A DNA stretch of 64,000 nt from an uncultured Collinsella sp. (GCA_900546115.1 URBQ01000003.1:1-64000), one strand, 5' to 3'. Positions 1 to 8,509 are shown, counted from the first letter of the stretch. Program-made: numbers and translations. The notes: generated from the sequence alone by a model not told the origin.

Positions 1-2
1 CA

Positions 3-55
3 CGCAAAGGAAAGCACTTAATGTGCTTTCCGTCTTGCGCAGGACTGTAGAGCAG
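3..55 (-). repeat. Structured repeat: 16-nt box plus ATTAA-capped hairpin, copy 1
   Basis: Read on the minus strand, a 16-nt box CTGCTCTACAGTCCTG (55 to 40) is followed after 8 nt by a hairpin with a 9-bp stem (31-23 with 17-9) and loop ATTAA. An outer CGCAA/TTGCG pairing (39-35 with 7-3) extends the stem. The same box and a differently sequenced but equally well paired hairpin recur at 38201-38248. The element lies upstream of ptsH and may end an upstream gene not in the window. Its function is unknown; it could be a repeat family, a terminator-like structure or an RNA motif. The remaining bases to 225 show no convincing gene or promoter. Confidence 0.6.
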
Positions 56-225
56 CAAACTTAACCGCCCCGCCCGGCAGGCGAGCGGACAGCGAACGAC
101 ATCTGTCCAACAATTCGTGCGAAACACAATGAAAAACCGTTTGATGTGAGTTAATATAAACAACGTCGTGAATCTGACTCCTGCCACATGCATGACAGGG
201 GTTAAACACAAAAAAGGAGTCAACT

Positions 226-489
226 ATGGTTTCTGAGAAGGCTACCCTCGTTAATCCTCAGGGTCTGCACATGCGTCCGGCTGGTCTGTTCGCCTCCACC
301 ATGGGCAAGTACGCCTGTGACGTGACGGTCGTCACCCCCGAGAAGGAGGTCAACGGCAAGTCCCCGATGGCCCTCATGGCTGCTGGTATCCCCTGCGGCA
401 CCGAGGTCGAGGTCAAGTGCGACGGCGCCGACGAGGCCGAGGCTCTGGCTGCTGCCATCGAGCTCATCAAGAGCGGTCTTGGCGAGTAG
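226..489 (+). CDS. ptsH: Phosphocarrier protein HPr
   Basis: HPr is the small cytoplasmic carrier that takes phosphate from Enzyme I and passes it to sugar-specific EII proteins of the phosphotransferase system. The 87-residue length is normal. The active-site motif GLHMRPA places the phospho-histidine at residue 15, and NGKSPMALM places the regulatory serine at 46, the site used by HPr kinase in Gram-positives. AAAAAGGAG lies just before the ATG. It is followed by ptsI with a weak hairpin between them, so the two are probably co-transcribed. Recognition is secure. Confidence 0.97.
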   Translation: MVSEKATLVNPQGLHMRPAGLFASTMGKYACDVTVVTPEKEVNGKSPMALMAAGIPCGTEVEVKCDGADEAEALAAAIELIKSGLGE

Positions 490-534
490 AACTCAAACGG
501 GTCGCATGTTGAACAATTAAGTTCATACTTGGGG

Positions 535-570
535 GCGCAGTGACCTGTATCAAGGTAGCTGCGCTCTTTT
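535..570 (+). terminator. Intercistronic hairpin with U-run between ptsH and ptsI
   Basis: GCGCAG (535-540) pairs with CTGCGC (559-564), and an inner ACCT/AGGT pair continues the stem. TCTTTT follows directly. It looks like a leaky terminator or RNA-stabilising hairpin that could give more HPr than Enzyme I. This is inferred from structure only. Confidence 0.5.
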
Positions 571-622
571 GTCATGGATATGGCAAAACGCTTTATCACA
601 TGGCACGGAGAGAGGAATGGGA

Positions 623-2326
623 ATGTATCAGGGAGTCAACGCATCCGAGGGCATCGGAATCGGCACCGTTATGGTCGCCGTCGATCCCGACTTGACGTTT
701 GAGCCGCACGAGGTTGCTGATTCGGCAGCAGAGAAGGAGCGCTATCAGACCGCTCTTTCGGTCTTCTGCGAGAAGACCCAGGCTCAGGCCGACCACATGA
801 AGGAGACGGTGGGCGAGGCCGAGGCCGAGATCATGAGCGGACACATTGTCCTGGCTCAGGATCCGGGCATGACCGACGCCATCAACGCCGCCATTGACGG
901 CGGCACCTGCGCCGAGCAGGCGCTCATGGACACCTCGACCATGTTCGAGAACATGTTCCTGTCCATGGACGATGAGATGTTCCGTCTGCGCGCGGCCGAC
1001 ATCGCCGACATCCGCACCGGTATTCTGGCCGAGCTGCTGGGCAAGGAGGTCGTCGACCTTTCCGTCCTGCCTGAGAACACCGTCGTTGTCGTGCACGACC
1101 TCACGCCGTCCATGACCGCCACGATCGATAAGGCGCACGTTGCCGGTATCGTCACCGAGACTGGTGGCCGCACGTCGCACTCCGCAATCATTGCGCGCGC
1201 CCTCGAGATCCCTGCTGTCCTTTCGGTTTCCAACAGCTGCACCGCACTGCGCAATGGCATGACCGTTGTCGTCGACGGTGGCAAGGGTATCGTCGAGGCC
1301 GATCCCGATGAGGAGACGCTCGCCGCTTACACTGCCAAGGCCGAGGCTTTCGCTGCCGAGAAGGCGGCTCTCGAGGCCTTCCGCGGCAAGCCGTCCGTGA
1401 CTGCCGACGGCATCAAGAAGATCATTGCCTGCAATATCGGCAACCCCGATGACGTGCCCAACGCGCTCGATCACGACGCCGAGGCTATCGGCCTGTTCCG
1501 TTCCGAGTTCCTGTTCATGGACTCTGCTGAGCTTCCTTCCGAGGAGGAGCAGTTCAACGCCTACCGTAAGGTCGCCAGCGCGCTCAAGGGCGCTCCGGTC
1601 ATCATCCGCACGCTCGATGTGGGTGGCGACAAGGAGATTCCGTACCTGCACATGGTCAAGGAAGAGAACCCCTTCATGGGCTTCCGCGCCGTGCGTTACT
1701 GCCTGGCCAACCCCGACCAGTACAAGGTCCAGCTCCGCGCCCTGCTGCGCGCCAGCGCCTTCGGTGACGTCAAGATTATGATCCCGCTCGTCACCTGCGT
1801 CGAGGAAGTCTTGGCTGTCAAGGAGCTCGTCGAGCAGTGCAAGACCGAGCTGACCGAAGAGGGTCGCAAGTTCAACGAGAACATCGAGGTCGGCATCATG
1901 GTCGAGACGCCTGCAGCCTCGCTGCTCGCTGACCGCCTGGCCGAGGTCGCCGACTTCTTCTCCATCGGCACCAACGACCTGATCGGCTACACCATGTGCG
2001 CCGACCGTGGCAACGACACCATCTCCAACCTGTACCAGGTTTACTATCCCGCCGTGCTCCGCTCGCTCAAGAACATCATCGAGAGCGGCGTGAAGGCCGG
2101 CATCATGGTCGGTATGTGCGGCGAGGCCGCTGCCGATCCGTTGCTCGAGCCGCTGCTGATCAGCTGGGGCCTGGAGGAGTTCTCGATGAGCGCTCCGTCC
2201 ATCCTGCGCGCCCGCAAGACCATCAGCCAGTGGACCAAGGCCGAGTGTGACGAGCTCGCCGAGAAGGCGCTCGCCTGCAACACCGCCGCCGAGGTCAAGG
2301 CACTGCTCGAGTCTGCTGCTCGCTAA
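623..2326 (+). CDS. ptsI: PTS Enzyme I (phosphoenolpyruvate-protein phosphotransferase)
   Basis: Enzyme I autophosphorylates from phosphoenolpyruvate and phosphorylates HPr. The 567-residue product has the family length. The N-terminal start MYQGVNASEGIGIG aligns with the usual Enzyme I beginning, and the swivelling domain carries GGRTSHSAIIAR with the phospho-histidine near residue 186. The C-terminal PEP-binding barrel shows RSEFLFM, FMGFRAVRYCL and GIMVETPAASLLAD. The ATG at 623 was chosen because GGAGAGAGG lies 7 nt upstream and the protein aligns from there; an in-frame ATG at 617 and one at 569 would add non-family residues. It forms the general PTS operon with ptsH. Confidence 0.95.
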   Translation: MYQGVNASEGIGIGTVMVAVDPDLTFEPHEVADSAAEKERYQTALSVFCEKTQAQADHMKETVGEAEAEIMSGHIVLAQDPGMTDAINAAIDGGTCAEQALMDTSTMFENMFLSMDDEMFRLRAADIADIRTGILAELLGKEVVDLSVLPENTVVVVHDLTPSMTATIDKAHVAGIVTETGGRTSHSAIIARALEIPAVLSVSNSCTALRNGMTVVVDGGKGIVEADPDEETLAAYTAKAEAFAAEKAALEAFRGKPSVTADGIKKIIACNIGNPDDVPNALDHDAEAIGLFRSEFLFMDSAELPSEEEQFNAYRKVASALKGAPVIIRTLDVGGDKEIPYLHMVKEENPFMGFRAVRYCLANPDQYKVQLRALLRASAFGDVKIMIPLVTCVEEVLAVKELVEQCKTELTEEGRKFNENIEVGIMVETPAASLLADRLAEVADFFSIGTNDLIGYTMCADRGNDTISNLYQVYYPAVLRSLKNIIESGVKAGIMVGMCGEAAADPLLEPLLISWGLEEFSMSAPSILRARKTISQWTKAECDELAEKALACNTAAEVKALLESAAR

Positions 2327-2400
2327 TTTGGTATCAGAGGTAACCGCGTGGTTGGAATGGGCCGGCCACGCGGCCCTCACATATACAGGGGGTACTGTAA

Positions 2401-3333
2401 ATGTTCTACACGCTAACCGCTAACCCGGCTGTCGACATGACGGTTTCGAGCTCTCCGCTCGAGCCCGACGAGAACGTCCGCACCGGCTCGGCCAGCTACA
2501 CGGCTAACGGCAAGGGCCTCGACGTGTCCTTCGCCTTTAAGAAGATGGGCGTCGACACCGTCGCGCTCGGTTTCTTCGCCGGCTTCACGGGCAAGTTCAT
2601 CGTCGAGGAGGTCATGAACCTGGGTTGCCTCTGCCGCCCGGTCTGGACCGACGGTATCACGCGCATCAACACCTACGTCAACGATGGCCAGCACGAGTAC
2701 GGCATCCTGAACCCCGGTGCTCCGATCACGCCGCAGCATCAGGAGGAGCTCTACAACATCCTGGACACCGCGGGCGACCTTGAGTGCCTGATCGTCTCCG
2801 GCTCCGTGCCTCCCAAAGCTACGCCCGACTTCCTGGCTCAGGTCATGGAGCACGCTCAGGCCCGTGGCGCCGACGTCGTCCTGGACCTGTCCTCCGACAA
2901 GCTCAAGGAGCTCGCTCACAAGAAGCCGCTGCTCATTAAGCCGAACCATCACGAGATGAAGGCTATCTTCGGCGTGCCGGTCGACACCGACGACGAGGTC
3001 CGCGTTGCCATGAAGCTGGCTCACGAGGCCGGCGTCCAGAACGTGCTGCTCACCCGTGGTAGCCGCGGTGACGCTTACTTCTCCAACGGCGAGGACATCT
3101 GGTATGCCAAGCGTGAGTTCAACATCAAGCTTGTCTCTTCCGTCTGCGCCGGCGACTGCACCCTCGCTGCGTTCCTGCACAAGTGGTACAGGGATCGCGA
3201 CAACGTCGAGGAGGCCATGAAGCTCGCTATGGCCACCGGCGCCAACGTTGCTGAGTCCGTCGGCATCGGCGACTTTGGTCACGTCGACGAGTACAGCAAG
3301 CGCGTTGCCGTTCGCAAGCTCGATCGCAAGTAA
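2401..3333 (+). CDS. PfkB-family sugar-phosphate kinase (1-phosphofructokinase-like)
   Basis: This 310-residue ribokinase-superfamily protein most resembles 1-phosphofructokinase and tagatose-6-phosphate kinase, which phosphorylate sugar phosphates using ATP. It shows the family start TLTANPAVDMTV, the sugar-binding NGKGLDVSFA, and the anion-hole and catalytic region VCAGDCTLAAF with the base Asp at about 252. The usual GAGD is CAGD here. It starts 74 nt after ptsI, behind AGGGGG, and ends at a strong terminator, so it probably belongs to the PTS transcript or reads from a nearby promoter. The exact substrate (fructose-1-P, tagatose-6-P or another) cannot be read from the sequence. Confidence 0.85.
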   Translation: MFYTLTANPAVDMTVSSSPLEPDENVRTGSASYTANGKGLDVSFAFKKMGVDTVALGFFAGFTGKFIVEEVMNLGCLCRPVWTDGITRINTYVNDGQHEYGILNPGAPITPQHQEELYNILDTAGDLECLIVSGSVPPKATPDFLAQVMEHAQARGADVVLDLSSDKLKELAHKKPLLIKPNHHEMKAIFGVPVDTDDEVRVAMKLAHEAGVQNVLLTRGSRGDAYFSNGEDIWYAKREFNIKLVSSVCAGDCTLAAFLHKWYRDRDNVEEAMKLAMATGANVAESVGIGDFGHVDEYSKRVAVRKLDRK

Positions 3334-3360
3334 GCGAAACACGACAAACTCGTGCGCATA

Positions 3361-3394
3361 CGGCGTCCCGGTTTCGACCGGGGCGCCGTTTTTT
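3361..3394 (+). terminator. Rho-independent terminator after the first pfkB-like gene
   Basis: A 12-bp stem (3361-3372 with 3377-3388, one G-U pair) closes a TTCG tetraloop and is followed by TTTTTT. It would end the ptsHI-kinase transcript. Confidence 0.92.
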
Positions 3395-3516
3395 GTCCCA
3401 CTCGAACCTCGGAGCCGCGCTTCACGCGTTCCACACCGTTCACCGAGTTGTTGTAGCCTTTTGCCGAAGCGTGGAATATACTTTCATTAACACGTTGCTT
3501 CGTGAAAGGAACATTC

Positions 3517-4449
3517 ATGATTTACACGCTTACTGCAAATCCCGCTATTGACTACAACATCTCCTGCGATGGCTTGTCCGCCAACACCGTTACCCGCACC
3601 CGTAACGCTGTCTACACCCCCAACGGCAAGGGTCTCAACGTTTCGTTTACGCTCGACCACTACGGCGTCGACACCACGATCCTGGGCTTCTTCGCCGGCT
3701 TCTCGGGTGAGTATATCGTTAAGGGCGCCGAGGCCCTGGGCGTGCCCGTCAAGCCCGTGTGGACTGACGGCATCACGCGTGTTAACGTGTTCCTCAACGC
3801 CGGTCCCGACACCGAGTACAACATGGTCAACGCCGGTGCCGCCATCAACGAAGCCAACGAGCAGGAGATGTTTGAGCTTATCGATTCGCTCGATGACATG
3901 ACCTGCCTGGTTATCAGCGGCTCGCTGCCCCCCAACACCTCCGAGAGCTTCCTGGCAGAGGTCCTGCGTCGCGTGAAGGCGAAGGGCGCCGAGTTCGTGC
4001 TCGATATCTCGAGCCATCAGCTGGCCGACCTCATTGCTATGGAGCCGTTGCTCATTAAGCCTAACGACGACGAGCTGCTCGACATCTTTGGCATTAAGGT
4101 GAGCGGTGGCGACGACGAGTCCGTCAAGGGCGCCATGGCCGAGCTGCACGCCAAGTGCGCTAAGAATGTACTGCTGACGCTCGGCGGCGACGGCGCGTAC
4201 TTCTCCAACGGCGAGCACATCTGGTTTGCCAACCGCACCTTCGACGTCAAGCTGCTGTCGACCGTCTGCGCGGGCGACTCCTCGCTGGCCGCCTTCCTGT
4301 CCGTGTGGCACGACGCCCCCGAGCGCGTCGAGGATGCCCTGCGCCTCTCGATGGCCACCGGCGCCAACGTGGTCGAGTGCCCGGGTCTGGGCGATTTTGC
4401 CAAGGTCGATGAGTATCAGAAGGGTATTGCAATCCGTCAGGTTTGCTAG
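3517..4449 (+). CDS. Second PfkB-family sugar-phosphate kinase
   Basis: This is a 310-residue paralogue of the preceding kinase with the same length and landmarks: MIYTLTANPAIDYNI, NGKGLNVSFT, LLIKPNDDEL and TVCAGDSSLAAF with the catalytic Asp at about 254. As in its neighbour the first Gly of GAGD is Cys. The start at 3517 is set by GAAAGGAA six bases upstream; an in-frame ATG at 3502 precedes that ribosome site. It sits between two strong terminators and so is probably its own transcription unit. The two copies likely arose by tandem duplication and may now differ in substrate, which is not visible here. Confidence 0.85.
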   Translation: MIYTLTANPAIDYNISCDGLSANTVTRTRNAVYTPNGKGLNVSFTLDHYGVDTTILGFFAGFSGEYIVKGAEALGVPVKPVWTDGITRVNVFLNAGPDTEYNMVNAGAAINEANEQEMFELIDSLDDMTCLVISGSLPPNTSESFLAEVLRRVKAKGAEFVLDISSHQLADLIAMEPLLIKPNDDELLDIFGIKVSGGDDESVKGAMAELHAKCAKNVLLTLGGDGAYFSNGEHIWFANRTFDVKLLSTVCAGDSSLAAFLSVWHDAPERVEDALRLSMATGANVVECPGLGDFAKVDEYQKGIAIRQVC

Positions 4450-4482
4450 TTCCGGCACCTTGCCTGAATAGTTCAATTATTT

Positions 4483-4516
4483 CGCATCCGTCTTAGACCA
4501 GGACGGATGCGTTTTT
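4483..4516 (+). terminator. Rho-independent terminator after the second pfkB-like gene
   Basis: CGCATCCGTC (4483-4492) pairs perfectly with GACGGATGCG (4502-4511) and is followed by TTTTTG. Confidence 0.92.
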
Positions 4517-4613
4517 GTTTATCGGACTTGCGTGTGCAGTGGAGGCTGTTTCTTGCTAGACTTCTTGCAGACGCAATCGATAGCCAATTTGATAGTCGCA
4601 GGAGGCCATAGGC

Positions 4614-6008
4614 ATGTGCAATGTTTCGCTCAACGGTACGCAGCCGACCGATGCCTCTATCCGTGTCCTGCGTGCGCTTGAGGCAGCAGGTCTTGAGGCT
4701 TGGTACGTGGGCGGTTGGGTACGTGATGCCCTGATGGGACGCCCCAGCCACGATGTTGACATGTGCTGCAGCGGCCTGTGGCAGGAGTCCAAAGCGGCGC
4801 TCGAGGCCGCCGGCATCGCGGTTGTGGAGTCGGGCATTAAATTTGGCGGAATCACGGCTATTTCCGATGGCGAGCGTATCGAGGTCACCACGTACCGTCT
4901 GGATGGCTTCTATACCGATGGGCGACATCCCCAGAGTGTGGAGCGTGCCGCCTCGCTTGAGGACGATCTGGCGCGTCGTGACTTTACCGTTAACGCTATG
5001 GCCTGGCATCCCGAGCGTGGTCTTGTCGACCGCTACGATGGTCAGGGCGACCTAGACCGCAAGCTCATCCGCGCCGTTGGAGATCCCAAGCGTCGTTTTA
5101 ACGAGGATGCCCTGCGCATGTTGCGCGCGGTGCGTTTTGCCTGCCGTCTGGATTTTATGATCGAGCCTAAGACTGAACAGGCGCTTGCCGAGTGCGCGCC
5201 GCTGCTCGATGCCGTGGCGCGCGAGCGCGTGGGCATTGAGCTCGAGGGTATCCTTTCGACCGGCCACGGGGGAGACGCCATGCTGCGCTACCCCGAGCTC
5301 ATCTGCGCCGCCGTGCCCGAGTTGGCAGCGGGTCGCGGGTTTGATCAGCGCAGCGTCTATCATGCGTTTAACGTTTACGAGCATATCGCCCGTGTGCTGA
5401 CGGTGGCGGGGGAGTTGGCGCTGTGCGACGGCTTTACACCCTCAATGAGCCTAATGTGGGCGGCGTTTTTGCACGACGTTTCCAAGCCCGATTGCTTTAC
5501 GGTCGACCATGCGGGCAGCGGCCACTTTTACGGTCACCCCGAGCTCGGGGCCAAGAAGGCGCGCGCCATCATGGATCGCTTGGCGCTTTCGCACGACTTG
5601 GTCCGCGACGTGTGCCTGCTCATTAAGTACCACGACAAGCCGCTGCGCCCCGAGCGCTCCTGCTTGCTCAATATGATGCGCTTGCTTTCGGGCGAGGGCG
5701 TCGATACGCCGCGCCTGATGGACGAGCTTATGGACCTTAAGCGTGCCGACACGCTGGGCAAGGCGCCGTCGTGCTTCTATTACGTCGAGACGATCGAAGA
5801 GATGCGCTCACTCGCCCATGATTTGTTGGAGGCGGGGGAGCCCTATTCGCTCAAGATGCTTGCTATCAACGGCGGCGACTTGATTCGTGCCGGTGTGAAG
5901 CCGGGGCCCGAGCTAGGCCAGCTACTCAACGCCGCCCTCGAAGCCGTTATCGAGGACAACATCCCCAACGATCGCGAAACCCTTTTGGTTCATCTCAACT
6001 TGAATTAG
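4614..6008 (+). CDS. cca: CCA tRNA nucleotidyltransferase (class II)
   Basis: This enzyme adds or repairs the 3' CCA end of tRNAs without a template. The 464-residue product has the class II nucleotidyltransferase head, with GGWVRDALMG followed by the metal-binding HDVDM, then RRDFTVNAMAW and the RNA-binding DALRMLRAVRFACRLDF. A C-terminal HD domain is present (AAFLHDVSKPD and a later KYHDKPLRP), which in the family adds phosphohydrolase activity. AGGAGG is found upstream of the ATG. The gene stands alone between a terminator and tRNA-Glu. Confidence 0.93.
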   Translation: MCNVSLNGTQPTDASIRVLRALEAAGLEAWYVGGWVRDALMGRPSHDVDMCCSGLWQESKAALEAAGIAVVESGIKFGGITAISDGERIEVTTYRLDGFYTDGRHPQSVERAASLEDDLARRDFTVNAMAWHPERGLVDRYDGQGDLDRKLIRAVGDPKRRFNEDALRMLRAVRFACRLDFMIEPKTEQALAECAPLLDAVARERVGIELEGILSTGHGGDAMLRYPELICAAVPELAAGRGFDQRSVYHAFNVYEHIARVLTVAGELALCDGFTPSMSLMWAAFLHDVSKPDCFTVDHAGSGHFYGHPELGAKKARAIMDRLALSHDLVRDVCLLIKYHDKPLRPERSCLLNMMRLLSGEGVDTPRLMDELMDLKRADTLGKAPSCFYYVETIEEMRSLAHDLLEAGEPYSLKMLAINGGDLIRAGVKPGPELGQLLNAALEAVIEDNIPNDRETLLVHLNLN

Positions 6009-6072
6009 CTAATTAGTTGACCTGCGCGTTCCATAACCTGTCGACAATTTTTCGGCAATTTGGAATTTCTTC

Positions 6073-6101
6073 TTGCGCTGATGTTTTTTGTCCCGTAATA
6101 T
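6073..6101 (+). promoter_or_regulatory. Promoter of tRNA-Glu
   Basis: TTGCGC (6073-6078) and TAATAT (6096-6101) are separated by 17 bp and lie 35 bp before the tRNA. This is a good sigma-70-type match, identified by eye. Confidence 0.65.
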
Positions 6102-6135
6102 ATTTCCTCGCAGCACGGCAGTGCAGATGTCATGT

Positions 6136-6212
6136 GGCCCGTTCGTCTAGCGGTTTAGGACGCCGCCCTCTCAAGGCGGAGATCACCAGTTCGAATCTGG
6201 TACGGGCTACCA
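6136..6212 (+). tRNA. tRNA-Glu (anticodon CTC)
   Basis: The cloverleaf folds cleanly. The acceptor GGCCCGT pairs with ACGGGCT (first pair G-U), the D stem is GTCT/GGAC, and the anticodon stem CCGCC/GGCGG closes loop CTCTCAA, giving CTC. The T stem is ACCAG/CTGGT around TTCGAAT. CCA is encoded at 6210-6212. The total is 77 nt. Confidence 0.95.
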
Positions 6213-6223
6213 CGCATCTGATA

Positions 6224-6254
6224 CCCGGTCTTTCCACGGAAGGCCGGGTTTTTT
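6224..6254 (+). terminator. Terminator after tRNA-Glu
   Basis: An 11-bp stem with two G-U pairs (6224-6234 with 6238-6248) and loop CAC is followed by TTTTTT. Confidence 0.85.
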
Positions 6255-6362
6255 ATTATCAAACAACTGTCTGTCATTCCCGTTTGAACAAGAGCTTTGC
6301 GTTCTGCTTATGGCCCTTACGGGTACAATAACCAAGATATTTTGACTGTTAGAAGGAGTCTC

Positions 6363-7670
6363 ATGACGGAGTCCTCTCAGCATACGTCCAAGCCCCAGGT
6401 CGAGGTTGAGGCCTCGGGCGGCGATGACAATAAGAGCGCACGCCGCGGCGCAATCTTTATCGGCGTTGTGCTGGTGGGTTATATCGTCTATCTGGTGGTA
6501 ACCGGGCAGATGGGGCAGTTCTGGGCTGCTATGTCGAGCGTCCAGGCGCCCTGGCTCGTTGTCGCGTGTCTTTGCATGTTCATGTATCTGTTCTTTGGCA
6601 TTGTGGCCTATGCGATCGCCGTCTGGCTCGACCCCAATTCACCCGTCGGCATTCGCGATCTGATCTCGGTCGAGGCGAGTGGCATTTTCTTTGGCAACCT
6701 GACGCCCATGATGATGGGCTCTACGCCTGCCCAGATCTACCGCTTGACCAAAGCGGGCCAAAATGTCGGCGAGGCCGGAGCCACGCAATTCACGCGCTTT
6801 ATCGTGTATCAGTTTGGCCTCGTTGCCTGGGGCGCTATCCTACTGCTTACTCGCATGCCGTTTTTTGCCGAGCGCTATGGCGACATGACGCTGCTGTGTG
6901 TCTTTAGCTTTGGTGGGCACTGCTGCATCTTGCTTGGCATCTTCGCCGTCGCGCTCATGCCTAAGACCGTCACGCGCGTCGCCCATTGCATCATCAATTG
7001 GCTTGAGCGCATTGGTGTCTCGGCCACTAAGATCGAGGGATGGCGCACGTTTGTCGATGGCGAGATCTACTCCTTCTCCGAGAAGTTCAAGCTTTCAGCC
7101 GGCCACTTTTCGTCCATGCTGCTCACGGTGGTCATCACCATGTTGCAGCTCGCGTTTTTCTACCTCGTGCCGTATTTCCTGATGCTTGCCTTTGGCCACC
7201 ACGAGGTCGACTTTTTCTCGGTCATGGCCGCGAGCGCCTTTGTCCAGCTGCTGAGCTCTGCGGTCCCCTTGCCCGGTGGAACTGGTGGCGCCGAGGGCGG
7301 CTTTGCATTGTTCTTGGGTCATTTCTTTGGGTCGGCATCGACCGCCGGCTATCTGCTGTGGCGCCTCATTACGTTTATTGCGCCGACCATTTTGGCTGCG
7401 CCCCTGTTGGGCCTTAAGAGCGCCCACAACGAGAGCATCCATGCGCGCTGGGATCGCGTGATGCGCAAACTCGGCCGCACGCCTCAGACGCCCTCTGCGC
7501 CCACTAAGCCGCACCCCACGAATGCTGTTACCGTTGATCCCAAGAAGCACGCTCAGAAGGCTTCTGGGACCGCTAAGCCGGCTCATAAAGCCTATGTGCG
7601 CCAGACAGGCGACGGTATTCGCGTATCTCCGTCGGCACTCAATAAGAAGAAGCACCCTAAGTCGCAGTAG
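6363..7670 (+). CDS. Flippase-like integral membrane protein (UPF0104 / LPG synthase transmembrane family)
   Basis: A 435-residue membrane protein with about eight hydrophobic segments, for example GAIFIGVVLVGYIVYLVV near the start. The central region contains the family's motif-like stretches (FFGNLTPMMMGSTPAQIYRL and AVPLPGGTGGAEGGFALFLG), seen in lysylphosphatidylglycerol synthase membrane halves and related lipid flippases. The soluble tRNA-dependent synthase domain is absent, so a lipid or glycan-lipid transport role is more likely than lysyl transfer. The C-terminal 70 residues are Pro, Thr and Lys rich and probably cytoplasmic. The ATG at 6363 follows AGAAGGAG. Confidence 0.8.
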   Translation: MTESSQHTSKPQVEVEASGGDDNKSARRGAIFIGVVLVGYIVYLVVTGQMGQFWAAMSSVQAPWLVVACLCMFMYLFFGIVAYAIAVWLDPNSPVGIRDLISVEASGIFFGNLTPMMMGSTPAQIYRLTKAGQNVGEAGATQFTRFIVYQFGLVAWGAILLLTRMPFFAERYGDMTLLCVFSFGGHCCILLGIFAVALMPKTVTRVAHCIINWLERIGVSATKIEGWRTFVDGEIYSFSEKFKLSAGHFSSMLLTVVITMLQLAFFYLVPYFLMLAFGHHEVDFFSVMAASAFVQLLSSAVPLPGGTGGAEGGFALFLGHFFGSASTAGYLLWRLITFIAPTILAAPLLGLKSAHNESIHARWDRVMRKLGRTPQTPSAPTKPHPTNAVTVDPKKHAQKASGTAKPAHKAYVRQTGDGIRVSPSALNKKKHPKSQ

Positions 7671-7786
7671 GGCAGTCGTGCGTTCTTCATATTGCCGGGC
7701 TTTTTTGTGCCGGATGGGGGATAATCCTCTTACGTAGATTATCTCTCATCTGTTGATGAATGCCCGCATATCGAAGGGACACGCCC

Positions 7787-8398
7787 ATGGCCACCAGCAA
7801 ACCGCGTATTGATCGCCGCATCGTTCGCAGCCGCAATGCCATCCTTTCCGCTTTCGAGCGCCTGCTCATGGAAAAGCCGCTGGCAGACATTACGGTGAGT
7901 GCCATCGCGCGCGAGGCCAATGTCGACCGCAAGACCTTTTACGTTCACTTTGGTACGGTCGACGGCCTGCTCGATGCCATTGCCGTCGATGTGGTGGAGA
8001 TGATTGTCGACTCGGTCGAGAAAACGCTTGCTTCAATGGACGGTGACACCAACGAGCGCGCCCTGGGAGCGGCGGCGACCTTCTTTAAAACCGTTAACGA
8101 GGCGTTATGCAACAACCTGGTGCTCAATCGTCAGCTGATCGAGAACATTCCGCTCGATGATTTTATGGCTCGTCTTCGTGCACCTCTCGAGCACGAGATT
8201 GCCGAGCGCAATCTGCTGCCCCAAGGCCTTAAGGATGAGATGTTCGACTACTATCTGGCGTTTTTGCTGTCAGGCATTATCGGTATCTATCGCACGTGGG
8301 CGCTGTCTGACGGCTCGGTTCCTATTGAGCGCGTCTCTGAGGTCGCCAACGACCTGACTCTCAATGGCCTGTCGAGTCTGGAATCTCGCTTGGATTAG
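7787..8398 (+). CDS. TetR/AcrR-family transcriptional regulator
   Basis: A 203-residue protein with an N-terminal helix-turn-helix typical of TetR repressors: RRIVRSRNAILSAFERLL, then ITVSAIAREANVDRKTFYVHF. The C-terminal ligand domain is a TetR_C_7-like region with no recognisable ligand. The ATG at 7787 has GAAGGGA upstream. It sits at the left edge of the G+C-rich cobalamin island and ends within three bases of a transposase fragment read from the other strand. Whether it controls the flippase gene upstream or anything in the island is unknown. Confidence 0.85.
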   Translation: MATSKPRIDRRIVRSRNAILSAFERLLMEKPLADITVSAIAREANVDRKTFYVHFGTVDGLLDAIAVDVVEMIVDSVEKTLASMDGDTNERALGAAATFFKTVNEALCNNLVLNRQLIENIPLDDFMARLRAPLEHEIAERNLLPQGLKDEMFDYYLAFLLSGIIGIYRTWALSDGSVPIERVSEVANDLTLNGLSSLESRLD

Positions 8399-8400
8399 GC

Positions 8401-8490
8401 CTAATTGGGCTCGTCGGCGTGGAAATTCCTGTTCATGAAGTTCTCCGGCGCCTTGTAGACCTCGCCGCGTAGGAGCTGTAGCCTGAGGAT
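8401..8490 (-). pseudogene. Fragment of an IS3-family transposase (OrfB)
   Basis: Translating the minus strand gives about 29 residues ending GEVYKAPENFMNRNFHADEPN and a stop at 8401-8403. The stretch matches the family segment that precedes the first catalytic block of IS3 OrfB (typically ...NLLNRDFHADxPNxxW...TD). Everything after PN is missing, so the catalytic DDE core is gone, and no upstream OrfA or OrfB is present. The fragment lies exactly between the TetR stop and the end of the ABC ATPase gene, marking the left junction of the island. The family assignment rests on a short match. Confidence 0.6.
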
Positions 8491-8509
8491 CCTTAAAAGA
8501 AAGTCCAGT

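Noticed and set aside
18..209. 63-codon minus-strand frame before ptsH
   Set aside because: It overlaps the structured repeat, lacks a ribosome site and resembles no protein.
596..2380. Long open frame on the strand opposite ptsI
   Set aside because: It is a shadow of the ptsI codon pattern in G+C-rich DNA; the product has no family features and the plus-strand gene is certain.
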